Shown: positions 1 to 8,231, counted from the stretch's first letter. The stretch is DNA of 12,102 nucleotides from JBDNFP01 sp041689775 (GCA_041689775.1 JBDNFP010000047.1:1-12102), one strand, 5' to 3'. Numbers and translations are program-made. The notes: generated from the letters alone by a model not told the origin.

Positions 1-33
1 ACAACTAACTTTATACTAGATAATTAATTACTT

Positions 34-927
34 ATGTTAATTCAATTTACAGATTTTATCACCCTGATCGGAGACAAACTAGTGGGCTGGTACCAATCCA
101 CTCTGCTTCACATACCGAATCTTATCCTTGCCATCCTTGTCCTATTCATATTCAATTTCATATCCAGGTATGTGCATAAACTTACCGTACGCATCGTGGA
201 TACTTTCTCCGATAATATCTCGCTTATTTCGCTGGTTTCTACCATTAGTAAGGTGGCCGTCATCGCCATTGGGTTATTCTGCGCTTTGAGTATTCTGGGG
301 CTCGACAAAACTGTAACTTCCCTACTAGCCGGAGCTGGGGTAGTTGCTCTTGCCATTGGTTTTGCATTTCAGGACCTGACCGCTAACTTTATCTCGGGCG
401 CATTTATTGCACTCCAACGTCCGATTCAGGTAGGTGATGTAGTCGAAACCAACGGGTATTTTGGAAAAGTAAAATCCATCAATCTCCGTTCAGTCATTAT
501 AGACAACTTCGGAGGACAAGAAATTGAAATACCCAGCAAAGAGATTTTCCAAAACCCAATCAAGAACTTTTCTAAGTCGGGTGAAAGACGGATACAGATA
601 GATTGTGGTATTTCCTACAACGATGATTTGGACCTGGTCCAGAAGCTCGCCGTAGAAGCCATTCAGTCGTTGGATTTCGTTCGCGACGACAAGCCCGTCG
701 AACTTCACTTTACCGAATTCGGAGATAGTAGTATTGATTTTTTGCTCTGGTTTGGGCTTAATGCCGAAGTAGCCGGACCACCGCTCGCCAAAAGTGAGTC
801 GATCAAAGCCATCAAGAAAGCATTTGACGCCAACGATATATCGATTCCATTCCCGATTCGTACGCTGGAATTTACCCCTAGTGCCAATAGTGTAGAAGTA
901 TCGATGTTGAGCCGAATGGATAACTAA
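34..927 (+). CDS. MscS-family small-conductance mechanosensitive channel
   Basis: This 297-residue protein is a pore-forming inner-membrane channel that opens under membrane tension and releases solutes during osmotic downshock. Hydrophobic segments lie at about 28-46 and 65-90. The third, pore-lining helix (about 93-128) has the Gly/Ala-rich pattern of MscS TM3, including the run AGAGVVALAIGFAFQD. It is followed by the beta-domain signature around RPIQVGDVVE (129-138) and a C-terminal alpha/beta domain ending in the conserved IPFPIRTL (271-278). The length matches the short, E. coli MscS-like class with no extra sensor domain. The ATG at 34 is preceded by AT-rich DNA with no clear Shine-Dalgarno. 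TAACTTTA at 6-13 is one base off the Bacteroidota -7 consensus, but any -33 box would lie outside the window. The gene converges on the AHCY gene. Family assignment is firm; the physiological stimulus is inferred from the family. Confidence 0.93.
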   Translation: MLIQFTDFITLIGDKLVGWYQSTLLHIPNLILAILVLFIFNFISRYVHKLTVRIVDTFSDNISLISLVSTISKVAVIAIGLFCALSILGLDKTVTSLLAGAGVVALAIGFAFQDLTANFISGAFIALQRPIQVGDVVETNGYFGKVKSINLRSVIIDNFGGQEIEIPSKEIFQNPIKNFSKSGERRIQIDCGISYNDDLDLVQKLAVEAIQSLDFVRDDKPVELHFTEFGDSSIDFLLWFGLNAEVAGPPLAKSESIKAIKKAFDANDISIPFPIRTLEFTPSANSVEVSMLSRMDN

Positions 928-960
928 TAGAATTCTGAATGATGACGAGGTCGCCCGGCG

Positions 961-1196
961 ATTCTGAGTTCTGAATTAAGCTTACACCTATCAACTCCGA
1001 TCTGAATTCATAAATAGCTTTATACACAAAGAAGCCCCGCCAATTTTGGCGGGGCTTCTTTGTGTATACCTAAGTAGTCGGGCTTATTTATTAATACAAC
1101 TTAAAACATTCAAACTACTGACTTTCAGATAAATATAATAATTTTACTCTATCTCTAATATTGTTCTACTACTTAAGGTAATTCAGAACTCAGAAT
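961..1196. repeat. 17-bp inverted repeat pair flanking the terminator
   Basis: The sequence attctgagttctgaatt at 961-977 occurs as its exact reverse complement at 1180-1196. The two arms enclose about 200 bp that include the bidirectional terminator. Partial copies of the same TTCTGAAT theme lie at 931-940 and about 1000-1009. This is seen directly. Its role is unknown; it may be a short dispersed intergenic repeat or the ends of a small non-autonomous element. Confidence 0.7.
1021..1068. terminator. Bidirectional intrinsic terminator between convergent genes
   Basis: A perfect 21-bp inverted repeat (1021-1041 and 1048-1068) closes on the six-base loop aatttt. The stem core is gccccgcc/ggcggggc, and the outer stem is A-rich on the left and T-rich on the right (cttcttt). 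Either strand therefore gives a GC-rich hairpin followed by a U-rich run. It sits between the MscS gene (+) and the AHCY gene (-), as expected for a shared terminator. Confidence 0.9.
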
Positions 1197-1207
1197 TATA
1201 AAACCTC

Positions 1208-2524
1208 TTAGTAACGGTAGCTCTCAGGCTTAAATGGCCCTTGGTGCGTTACGCCAATGTACTCTGCCTGATCTGCATCCAAAGTATCAAGCTTAGCGCC
1301 TACGTGTTCGAGGTGCAACATGGCTACCTTCTCATCCAAAATCTTAGGAAGTACATACACCTTATTTTCGTATTGATCGGTATTCTTCCATAATTCGATC
1401 TGAGCCAGTATCTGATTCGAGAATGAACAAGACATTACAAAAGATGGGTGACCCATGGCACAACCCAAGTTTACCAAGCGGCCTTCGGCCAATACGATGA
1501 TATCCTTACCATCAATGGTATACATATCTACCTGTGGCTTAATAACCGACTTAGTATCACCGTAATTTTTGTTCAACCACGCCATATCGATTTCGTTGTC
1601 GAAGTGGCCAATGTTACAAACAATCGCCTTATCACGCATTTTCTTGAAGTGACGCTCGCCAATGATTCGGAGGTTTCCGGTAGCCGTAACGAAGATGTTA
1701 GCGCGCTGAGTAGCCTCGTCCATGGTCACTACTTCAAACCCGTCCATTGCCGCCTGAAGCGCGCATATTGGGTCGATTTCGGTAACCAATACACGACAAC
1801 CTACGCCACGAAGTGATTCTGCCGATCCTTTTCCTACGTCGCCGTATCCGGCAACTACCGCTACCTTTCCGGCCATCATCAGGTCAGTAGCGCGACGGAT
1901 CGCGTCTACCAATGACTCACGGCAACCGTACTTGTTATCAAACTTTGACTTCGTTACGGAGTCATTAACGTTAATAGCCGGTAGGTGAAGCGTACCTTTC
2001 TTGAAACGCTCGTACAAACGGTGAACACCAGTAGTAGTTTCTTCCGAAAGACCTTTGATACCCGAGATCAACTCAGGATATACATCAAATACCATGTTGG
2101 TAAGGTCACCACCATCGTCCAAAATCATGTTTAGAGGGTGACGCTCTTCACCGAAGAACAAAGTCTGCTCGATACACCAGTTGAATTCTTCTTCGTTCAT
2201 TCCTTTCCACGCAAATACCGGAATACCAGCAGCCGCTATGGCCGCCGCCGCGTGATCCTGCGTAGAGAAAATATTACATGATGACCAGGTCACCTCAGCA
2301 CCCAGTGCAGTAAGGGTTTTGATCAATACTGCGGTCTGAATAGTCATGTGAAGACATCCAGCCACACGCGCACCTTTCAAAGGCTGTGATGGACCGTACT
2401 CTTCACGGATTTTCATCAAACCGGGCATTTCGGCCTCAGCTAATGTAATTTCTTTCCGACCCCAATCGGCCAAGGTAATGTCTTTTACTTTGTACGGAAT
2501 GTACGTTTGTGTTGACGTTGACAT
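1208..2524 (-). CDS. ahcY: Adenosylhomocysteinase (S-adenosyl-L-homocysteine hydrolase)
   Basis: The enzyme reversibly splits S-adenosylhomocysteine into adenosine and homocysteine with a tightly bound NAD+, removing the product inhibitor of SAM-dependent methyltransferases in the cytoplasm. With the ATG at 2524 the protein is 438 residues, the usual bacterial length. Visible signatures are GCLHMTIQTA (57-66), DDGGDLTN (136-143) in the substrate domain, NVNDSVTKSKFDN (185-197) with substrate-contacting Lys/Asp, the NAD-binding loop GYGDVGKG (226-233), the HFDNEID segment (307-313), and the C-terminal KPESYRY that reaches into the partner subunit's NAD site. The frame stays open upstream to a TTG at 2569 and an ATG at 2551. 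The longer start overlaps the predicted -7 element and the ATG at 2551 would be leaderless, so 2524 (MSTSTQTY...) is preferred. It is monocistronic, ending at the bidirectional terminator. Confidence 0.97.
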   Translation of the reverse strand: MSTSTQTYIPYKVKDITLADWGRKEITLAEAEMPGLMKIREEYGPSQPLKGARVAGCLHMTIQTAVLIKTLTALGAEVTWSSCNIFSTQDHAAAAIAAAGIPVFAWKGMNEEEFNWCIEQTLFFGEERHPLNMILDDGGDLTNMVFDVYPELISGIKGLSEETTTGVHRLYERFKKGTLHLPAINVNDSVTKSKFDNKYGCRESLVDAIRRATDLMMAGKVAVVAGYGDVGKGSAESLRGVGCRVLVTEIDPICALQAAMDGFEVVTMDEATQRANIFVTATGNLRIIGERHFKKMRDKAIVCNIGHFDNEIDMAWLNKNYGDTKSVIKPQVDMYTIDGKDIIVLAEGRLVNLGCAMGHPSFVMSCSFSNQILAQIELWKNTDQYENKVYVLPKILDEKVAMLHLEHVGAKLDTLDADQAEYIGVTHQGPFKPESYRY

Positions 2525-2550
2525 ATCTGTTATTTGGTTTGTAATCTCCA

Positions 2551-2614
2551 TAAAGTGCAAAATTAACAATAAAAACCTGTTTTTGGAAAAATGGTAGATT
2601 ATAATTGCACTTTA
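2551..2614. repeat. 10-bp inverted repeat overlapping the ahcY -7 element
   Basis: taaagtgcaa (2551-2560) and ttgcacttta (2605-2614) are exact reverse complements separated by 44 bases. The promoter-proximal arm covers the end of the predicted -7 element and the start-site region. It could be a looping operator. A 10-bp match at this distance could also arise by chance in a 12-kb window, so the call is tentative. Confidence 0.3.
2558..2589 (-). promoter_or_regulatory. Predicted Bacteroidota promoter of ahcY
   Basis: On the minus strand TAATTTTG (2565-2558) matches the Bacteroidota -7 consensus TAnnTTTG exactly. TTTC (2589-2586) sits 20 bases upstream as a near match to the -33 TTTG. Transcription would begin near 2551, giving a leader of about 27 bases before the ATG at 2524. 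This is predicted from pattern only. Confidence 0.55.
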
Positions 2615-2816
2615 CCTTTAATATTTAGATTTTTTATCTAAAATATCTTCTATTTTGATAAATAGAAAAAAAATATGGTACCCTTCAATCGTATTAAAAG
2701 ATAATTTGTCTGTACTCATTTCACGAAAAAATCGAGTCAATCTTCTATCCCTTGAAAACTGATACAATCTGTAAACCAATGGTTTGCGAGTACACTAAAT
2801 TAACCAAAAAGTACCC
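2615..2816. other. AT-rich intergenic stretch between the RND operon and ahcY
   Basis: There is no coding sequence here. Two small AT-rich hairpins are visible: TTTAGAT/ATCTAAA (2624-2630/2636-2642) and TTCTATTT/AAATAGAA (2648-2655/2660-2667). Neither is followed by a T-run in the minus-strand direction, so neither is a convincing terminator for the upstream RND operon. No other terminator was found after the pump gene. Confidence 0.5.
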
Positions 2817-5800
2817 CTAGACCATTTCTATCGCCTCGGCATTGTGGGCAATACGTTCAATATCTCTCATGCGCTCAAAGTTCTTGGGCCGGGAAAGGAA
2901 CGTATACATAGCAGGAATCACGTAGAGAGTAAGAATGAGTGAGAAAAGCAGACCACCCATAATAACGATACCCATCGACATCCGGCTGCGGCCCGCTGAG
3001 CCCAGCGCCATCGCAATCGGCATGGCACCTAGTACGGTAGCAAGGCTTGTCATCAGGATGGGACGAAAGCGGAGGGTTGCAGCTTCGCGGGCCGCCTCCA
3101 TTTTACTCATCCCTTTTTCACGCAACTGATTGGCAAACTCCACGATCAGAATACCGTTTTTGGTCACCAGCCCGATCAGCATAATCATCCCAATCTGACT
3201 AAAAATATTCAGGGTCTGATCAAAGAACCATAGCGAAAACACCGCCCCACCAATGGCCAGAGGTACGGTAATCATGATAATAAACGGATCCACAAAACTC
3301 TCGAACTGCGCCGCCAGAATAAAGTAAATAAGAATCAATGCCAGGAAAAATGAGAACAGAGTATTGGAAGAGCTCTCCGCGAAGTCACGGGAAGCCCCAC
3401 TTAATTGCGTATGGATTGACTCATCGTTCAATTTGTCGCGGGCGGCATCCATAACCGCAATGCCATCTCCGATGGTTTTGCCCGGAGCTAATGCGGCCTG
3501 CACCGTGGCGCTCATGTAGCGGTTGAAGTGGAATAGCTGCGGTGGACTACTTTCTTCTTCGGCCTTTACAATATTATCTAGCTGCACAAGTTGGCCCCGT
3601 GCATTTTTGACAAACATACTTTTCAAATCCAACGGCTCATCGCGGTTGGCGCGGTCGTACTGCCCAATGACCTGGTACTGCCGTCCTCCCATGGTGAAGT
3701 ACCCAAACCGCTGCCCGGCAAAGGCCAGCTGCATGGTCTGAGCTACATCCGATACCGACACCCCAATTGATTTGGCTTTTTCGCGGTCAATACTTATTTG
3801 TAATTCCGGCTTACTGAATTTCAGGTTTACGTCCGTGACCGCAAAGGTGGGATCATCAGAAATTTCCTCCATAAACTTCGGCACATACTCCCGGAGTTTC
3901 TCAAAATCGGGTGCCTGAATGACGTACTGCACGGGTAATCCCCCGCGCGAATCCACGGAAATCGTCTGCTGCTGTACCACAAAAGACTTGGCATCCGGTA
4001 GGTTTTTGAGGCGTTTAGTAATCCAGTCGGCAACTTCCTGCTGACTCATATTTCGCTCTTCCTTATCCACCAAGGCGATACGGCCATTCCCGTTATTGGA
4101 CGCACCAAGTCCGGAGTTTCCCGGTGAGGTTACGAGCATAATTCCTTTTTTGCCTGGCATAGAGTCCATCAGCATCTGACTAACCTTCTGCACGTAATTG
4201 TCCATAAACTCGTAGGAAGAGCCCTCCGGGGTAGTCATTGAAAGCCGGAACCAGTTTCGGTCGTCAAGAGGAGCTAGCTCTGATTGCAGATTTTTGCCAA
4301 AGTACCAGATCATACCCAAAGTCAGTGCAATAAGAGGAAAAGCCATCCAACGCTTATTCATAAAGTTGCCCAGCGTCCGGCCGTAGCTATTGGTCAGGTT
4401 TTCGTAAAAGGGTTCGGTTTTGGTATAAAACCAGCTGCGTTTTTGGTCCTTCCGGTTCAGGTAAGCGTTGAGCATCGGCGTCAGCGTCAGCGTCAGCGAA
4501 ACGAAGGCCGAAATCAACACGGCTGCCGAGATCACGATTCCAAACTCGCGGAAAAGTTTTCCAACAAAGCCTTCCATAAAAATAACGGGTAAGAATACCG
4601 ACGCAAGCGTAATAGACGTAGACAATACCGCGAACATGATCTCATTAGAGCCTTTGATGGCTGCTTCCATGGGACTCATCCCTTCTTCTATCTTCTTGAA
4701 GATATTCTCCGTCACCACAATTCCGTCGTCTACCACTAATCCGGTGGCGAGCACAATGGCCAGAAGCGTAAGTACATTGACCGAAAAACCCATCAGGTAC
4801 ATGATAAAGAAAGTGCCGATCAGCGATACCGGGATATCAATCAATGGCCGTATGGCGACCACCCAATCCCGGAAAAACAGGAAGATAATAATGATCACCA
4901 ATCCAATAGCAATCAGCAGGGTCTCGCCTACTTCTTCAATGGAACGCTTTACGAAAATAGTATTATCAATTAGCGTATCCAGCTCGTAGTCGGCCGGAAG
5001 CTCTTTTTTGATATCAGCCAAACGATTATTGACCTCCTCCGAAATTTCAATGTAGTTGGAGCCCGGCATCGGCGTAATCGCCAAACCGATCATGGGTACG
5101 TTGTTCAGGCGCAGGATCGTCTCCTCGTTCTCCGGCCCCAGAGTAGCGTAGCCTACATCCTTCAAGTGAATGGTTTGGGTAGGCGTATTTGCCACGATCA
5201 GATCGTTGAAGTCATCTTCGGTCCTAAATCGACCGATCGTTTTGACCGTCAACTCGGTGGTATTTCCGGTCAGTTTCCCGCTGGGTAGTTCTACGTTCTC
5301 CCGGTCGAGCGCCCGCTTTACATCTTGGGTAGTAATGCCCAAAGAAGCCATCTTTACCGGGTCCATCCAAATACGCATGGCGTAGCGTTTTTGTCCAAAT
5401 ATCCGGATATCACTTACGCCATCAATGGTCTGCAAGCGCTGGGCAATTACGTTTTCGGCGTAGTCGCTTACTTCCAGGTGGGAGCGCGTGGTGCTTTGAA
5501 AAGTAAGTACTACAATGGGCTCTGAGTTTGCATCGGCTTTACTGACAATGGGAGGCCCATCAATATCGAGCGGTAGGCTACGGACGGCTGACCCCACTTT
5601 ATCGCGAACATCATTGGCGGCGCGCTCCATGTTAGCTCCGACCCCGAACTCCACCGTAATTTGACTAGTTCCCTGACTACTGGTAGAATAGATCGACTTG
5701 ATTCCTTCGATACTGTTCAGCTGCTTTTCCAGCGGTTCGGTGATCTGAGACTCAATGATGTCGGCGTTCGCTCCGGCGTAGGAAGTCCGGATGGATACCA

Positions 5801-5930
5801 CGGGAGGATCAATGGACGGAAACTCCCGCATCCCGAGATAGGTATAGCCCAAGAAACCAAAGAGGATGATCAGCAGATTCATCACAATGGCTAGTACGGG
5901 ACGTTTAATAGAAAGCGTAGAAATACTCAT
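2817..5930 (-). CDS. RND-family efflux transporter, inner-membrane permease (AcrB/MexB-like)
   Basis: This 1037-residue protein is a proton-driven pump that, as a trimer, moves drugs or other hydrophobic compounds from the periplasm or inner membrane toward an outer-membrane channel. It has the full RND plan: TM1 at about 9-29, a large periplasmic loop (30-335), TM2-TM6 (about 336-490), TM7 (about 529-546), a second periplasmic loop (547-855), and TM8-TM12 (about 856-1012). The proton-relay residues are present: Asp401-Asp402 in VVDDGIVVTENI on TM4 and Lys924 in LVTKNGILIVEF on TM10. This matches the HAE1-type drug exporters rather than the heavy-metal class. Length is normal and the frame intact. 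It begins 32 bp after the adaptor gene stops and is surely co-transcribed with it. No outer-membrane factor follows. The substrate cannot be told from sequence. Confidence 0.95.
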   Translation of the reverse strand: MSISTLSIKRPVLAIVMNLLIILFGFLGYTYLGMREFPSIDPPVVSIRTSYAGANADIIESQITEPLEKQLNSIEGIKSIYSTSSQGTSQITVEFGVGANMERAANDVRDKVGSAVRSLPLDIDGPPIVSKADANSEPIVVLTFQSTTRSHLEVSDYAENVIAQRLQTIDGVSDIRIFGQKRYAMRIWMDPVKMASLGITTQDVKRALDRENVELPSGKLTGNTTELTVKTIGRFRTEDDFNDLIVANTPTQTIHLKDVGYATLGPENEETILRLNNVPMIGLAITPMPGSNYIEISEEVNNRLADIKKELPADYELDTLIDNTIFVKRSIEEVGETLLIAIGLVIIIIFLFFRDWVVAIRPLIDIPVSLIGTFFIMYLMGFSVNVLTLLAIVLATGLVVDDGIVVTENIFKKIEEGMSPMEAAIKGSNEIMFAVLSTSITLASVFLPVIFMEGFVGKLFREFGIVISAAVLISAFVSLTLTLTPMLNAYLNRKDQKRSWFYTKTEPFYENLTNSYGRTLGNFMNKRWMAFPLIALTLGMIWYFGKNLQSELAPLDDRNWFRLSMTTPEGSSYEFMDNYVQKVSQMLMDSMPGKKGIMLVTSPGNSGLGASNNGNGRIALVDKEERNMSQQEVADWITKRLKNLPDAKSFVVQQQTISVDSRGGLPVQYVIQAPDFEKLREYVPKFMEEISDDPTFAVTDVNLKFSKPELQISIDREKAKSIGVSVSDVAQTMQLAFAGQRFGYFTMGGRQYQVIGQYDRANRDEPLDLKSMFVKNARGQLVQLDNIVKAEEESSPPQLFHFNRYMSATVQAALAPGKTIGDGIAVMDAARDKLNDESIHTQLSGASRDFAESSSNTLFSFFLALILIYFILAAQFESFVDPFIIMITVPLAIGGAVFSLWFFDQTLNIFSQIGMIMLIGLVTKNGILIVEFANQLREKGMSKMEAAREAATLRFRPILMTSLATVLGAMPIAMALGSAGRSRMSMGIVIMGGLLFSLILTLYVIPAMYTFLSRPKNFERMRDIERIAHNAEAIEMV

Positions 5931-5962
5931 GGCACAATCTTTCTTCTAAGTTTAACTCCTCT

Positions 5963-7042
5963 TTATTTCTTCACTTTGACAGATACGCCTGGCTTCAAGG
6001 CCATAATTCCCGTAACGATCAGGGAGTCTCCCGCCCGAAGTCCGTCGGTGACCTGAATCCGTTGATCATTCCTCAGGCCCGTGGTTACCATCACCTCTTC
6101 GGCCTTCCCGTTTTTTACCACAAATACTTTTTTACCTTTCAGCACGGGCACAATCGCATCCGTGGGTATCATAATCGTTTCCGAATTCGCGGTCAAGTCT
6201 ACCTGCACTTTCACAAACATACCCGGCACGAACGTCCCCCCTGGATTTTGCATGATAGCCCTCACCCGTTGGGTACGCAGGGCTTCGTCAACTTTGGGGT
6301 CGAGGGCTACTATTCGCGCAGAATAGTCCTTGGTATCATCGTCGAGGCCCAGCTTTACGGTACTACCCAACCGGATGCTCTTAGAATATTTCTCAGGGAT
6401 CGTAAAGTCAATTTTTACCGGATTTATCTGTACTAGCGTAGCCACCGAGGTACCGGGTGAGAGGTAAGCTCCCTCGCTGATACTTTTGAGACCAATAGTT
6501 CCACTAAACGGTGCCCGGATTTCTGTTTTTTCCAGTTGAGCCATGATCAGCTCCTTATCGGCTTCCAAGGTCTGTACATTATTAACCGCGATCTCGTATT
6601 CTTCTCTACTGATCGCCTCAATCGATAAAAGTTTCTTTTGCCGCTGTTCGATATTTCTGGTGAGGGCTGCGTTATACTCCAACTTCACCATCTGAGCTCT
6701 CAGGTCTTTATCGTTGATTTTAGCAATCAGTTGCCCTTTGGCTACCGGCCCGCCTTCGCGGATATTCAGCTTTATAAGCCGTCCGGCTATTTCGGCTTTT
6801 AAGTCTACTTCTTCGTTGGGAACTACTGTTCCCGATGCGAACAAACGATTATCTACTCGTTCGAGGGAAGCAATATATACTTCTACGGGCACGGCTGCTC
6901 CCCCACTACCTTTTGCTCCTTTGGCATTACTACCCAAAGCCTTTTCCTTTCCACTTCCCACCCCATCGGAGCCAGGAAATAGAAATAACTTCCCAATGAT
7001 GAGCGAAAGAATAATTCCTACCAAGATTACTATTGGACGCAT
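5963..7042 (-). CDS. RND efflux periplasmic adaptor subunit (membrane fusion protein)
   Basis: The protein is the periplasmic adaptor linking the RND pump to an outer-membrane channel. With the ATG at 7042 it has 359 residues; a GTG two codons upstream gives 361. An N-terminal hydrophobic anchor or uncleaved signal (about 3-23) has no lipobox cysteine. It is followed by a Gly/Lys/Ala-rich flexible linker (about 25-50), the first lipoyl half-motif (about 80-112), an alpha-helical hairpin (about 113-170), the second lipoyl half with KTEIRAPFSGTIG (about 172-184), beta-barrel strands (about 205-290), and a membrane-proximal domain to the end. The hairpin is rather short. The bases just before the ATG (AGGTGGGT) contain a possible weak ribosome site. 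It is the first gene of the operon, directly before the permease, with no regulator alongside. Confidence 0.93.
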   Translation of the reverse strand: MRPIVILVGIILSLIIGKLFLFPGSDGVGSGKEKALGSNAKGAKGSGGAAVPVEVYIASLERVDNRLFASGTVVPNEEVDLKAEIAGRLIKLNIREGGPVAKGQLIAKINDKDLRAQMVKLEYNAALTRNIEQRQKKLLSIEAISREEYEIAVNNVQTLEADKELIMAQLEKTEIRAPFSGTIGLKSISEGAYLSPGTSVATLVQINPVKIDFTIPEKYSKSIRLGSTVKLGLDDDTKDYSARIVALDPKVDEALRTQRVRAIMQNPGGTFVPGMFVKVQVDLTANSETIMIPTDAIVPVLKGKKVFVVKNGKAEEVMVTTGLRNDQRIQVTDGLRAGDSLIVTGIMALKPGVSVKVKK

Positions 7043-7265
7043 ACCCACCTAATTAATTAATTAAAAACCACTAATTCTATATATAGTACAAGAAACTATT
7101 TTTCTGTGTTTGAGCCTACCTCCATCTCTTAACCCAGACAAATTCCTTCCAAATAGATGTAAAGCAAAATTTTACCTAGGTCTACTAAGAAAACTACTTA
7201 CTAAAAAATCTCTCTTTATGTTTAAAGCGGACTAAAGAAACTTTATATAGTACCAATAGCGCTGT
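7043..7265. other. Upstream region of the RND operon
   Basis: This 223-bp non-coding stretch precedes the adaptor gene and should hold its promoter. It includes a TAAT tandem run (about 7051-7064). No exact TAnnTTTG is seen on the minus strand. The closest is AAATTTTG (7172-7165), one base off, with no -33 partner. No recognisable regulator site was found. Confidence 0.4.
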
Positions 7266-7312
7266 AAAAAAAGAGGCAGGACAACTAACACGTTGTCCCG
7301 CCTCTTTTTTTT
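7266..7312 (-). terminator. Intrinsic terminator of the hibernation factor gene
   Basis: Twenty-base arms at 7266-7285 and 7292-7311 pair around the loop taacac. The only non-Watson-Crick position is A(7278) against C(7299) on the plus strand. In minus-strand RNA this becomes a G-U wobble, so the hairpin is better formed in that direction. It ends in a run of seven U. It lies 22 bp past the stop of the 7334-7702 gene. Confidence 0.9.
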
Positions 7313-7333
7313 GGGTATTACTCCCAGAAATAT

Positions 7334-7702
7334 TTATTCTTCGAATTCATTTTCTTCGGCTTCTACAAGCATGGCTACTTCGGGTAGCTTGGGTGCCCGC
7401 CCGTCGCGGTGCTTGTTCTTAAACCTTTTCACTTGCATTTTTAGCGTGTCAACCGCCAAATCAGTCGCCTCTTCAAAGGTTGTACCCTGTTCTTTTACAA
7501 ATATGGTTCCTCCCGGAACGCATAACTTCACTTCAAGGAGTTTGGTATGTACTTTATTAGTGTCACTTCCGTCCAGTTTAAGAAACACTTCTCCATTGAT
7601 GATATGGTCATAGAACGTATCCAACTTGTCCATTTTTTGTTGGATGAAAGCTAACAGTTTGCTGTCAGCGTCGAAGTGGATGGCTTGCATCTGCAGTCTC
7701 AT
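7334..7702 (-). CDS. hpf: Ribosome hibernation-promoting factor, short HPF/RaiA type
   Basis: This 122-residue protein belongs to the family that binds the small ribosomal subunit near the mRNA/tRNA sites and puts ribosomes to rest in stationary phase. The single-domain beta-alpha-beta-beta-beta-alpha pattern is readable: MQAIHFDADSKLLAFIQQKM (strand then helix 1), a short segment near KLDTFYD, strands through GEVFLKLDG, KLLEVKLCVP and GTIFVKEQG, and helix 2 TFEEATDLAVDTLKMQVKRF. A basic end (KNKHRDGR) and a short acidic tail follow. It lacks the C-terminal dimerisation domain of long HPF. The frame opens at a GTG (7708), but the ATG at 7702 (MRLQMQAIHF) fits relatives better. It stands alone with its own terminator. 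TATGTTTT (7729-7722), one base off the -7 consensus, is a possible promoter element. Confidence 0.88.
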   Translation of the reverse strand: MRLQMQAIHFDADSKLLAFIQQKMDKLDTFYDHIINGEVFLKLDGSDTNKVHTKLLEVKLCVPGGTIFVKEQGTTFEEATDLAVDTLKMQVKRFKNKHRDGRAPKLPEVAMLVEAEENEFEE

Positions 7703-7760
7703 AAGCACTTTTGTTTAAGGTAAAACATACTCATCCCGTTCATCGTACGGAAGCTTGCGG

Positions 7761-7807
7761 ATAAAATAGCGGTTCGGAATTCCACTTTGGGAGGGACCGA
7801 ACCGCTA
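7761..7807 (-). terminator. Probable intrinsic terminator of the DUF4286 gene
   Basis: A perfect 11-bp stem (tagcggttcgg at 7767-7777, ccgaaccgcta at 7797-7807) encloses a 19-base loop. In the minus direction it is followed directly by TTTTAT (7766-7761). It lies about 120 bp past the stop at 7929, between that gene and the hpf gene. The distance and loop size are larger than usual, so a regulatory hairpin in the hpf upstream region is an alternative. Confidence 0.55.
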
Positions 7808-7928
7808 GTCGTCCTGGTCTTAACCGGGTGACGAATCGGTAGAATAAATAAAGTGATTTCTCAGGAGAATGTCAAGGAAAATCAGGAGGTTTTTTCCGGC
7901 GCTCAGCAAGCTCTTTCCTGACCTTCGG

Positions 7929-8231
7929 CTATATTTCTTCCAATAATGTTCGGAACGATACGTACCGCTCCTTGTAGCGTTCGTGGTGTTTTTGCTGTAA
8001 GGCCGGCTGATATTCTGATTGGTAGACTACGTAATCATCCATCGTAGCAAATGAATACTGAATAGAATAAGTGGTACCCTCGTTTTCGATCTCAGTCAAC
8101 AAGCGGAGAATTTTATTTGCTTTGGGTAGCCCCGTAGCCATAACTTCGGGAATATGGACGTTACGCATCCAATCAAGCCATTCATTTTCGACCATCCGGC
8201 TAATGTTGACCGTAACGTTGTATAGTAGCAT
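7929..8231 (-). CDS. DUF4286 family protein, function unknown
   Basis: Starting at the ATG at 8231 this is a 100-residue soluble protein opening with MLLYNVTVNISRMVENEWLD, followed by WMRNVHIPEVMATGL, the recognisable beginning of the DUF4286 family that is widespread in Bacteroidota. The strand/helix pattern and the later YSIQYSF segment suggest a ferredoxin-like alpha/beta fold similar to small dimeric alpha-beta-barrel proteins, but this is an inference from pattern. There is no signal peptide, membrane segment or known catalytic motif. The frame stays open to an ATG at 8309, which would add 26 residues with no family resemblance, so the shorter start is preferred. It is divergent from the gene at 8505. 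No function is assigned. Confidence 0.82.
   Translation of the reverse strand: MLLYNVTVNISRMVENEWLDWMRNVHIPEVMATGLPKANKILRLLTEIENEGTTYSIQYSFATMDDYVVYQSEYQPALQQKHHERYKERYVSFRTLLEEI

Noticed and set aside
1448..1816. Open 122-codon frame on the plus strand opposite ahcY
   Set aside because: It lies entirely antisense to the highly conserved ahcY coding sequence and its translation resembles no family; it is a shadow frame.
2624..2667. Two small AT-rich hairpins as a terminator for the RND operon
   Set aside because: Neither has a GC-rich stem nor a U-run in the minus-strand direction.
4284..4989. Plus-strand open frames of 102 and 173 codons opposite the RND permease
   Set aside because: Both are antisense to an intact conserved transporter, have low-complexity Ser/Thr/Ile-rich translations and no start signals.
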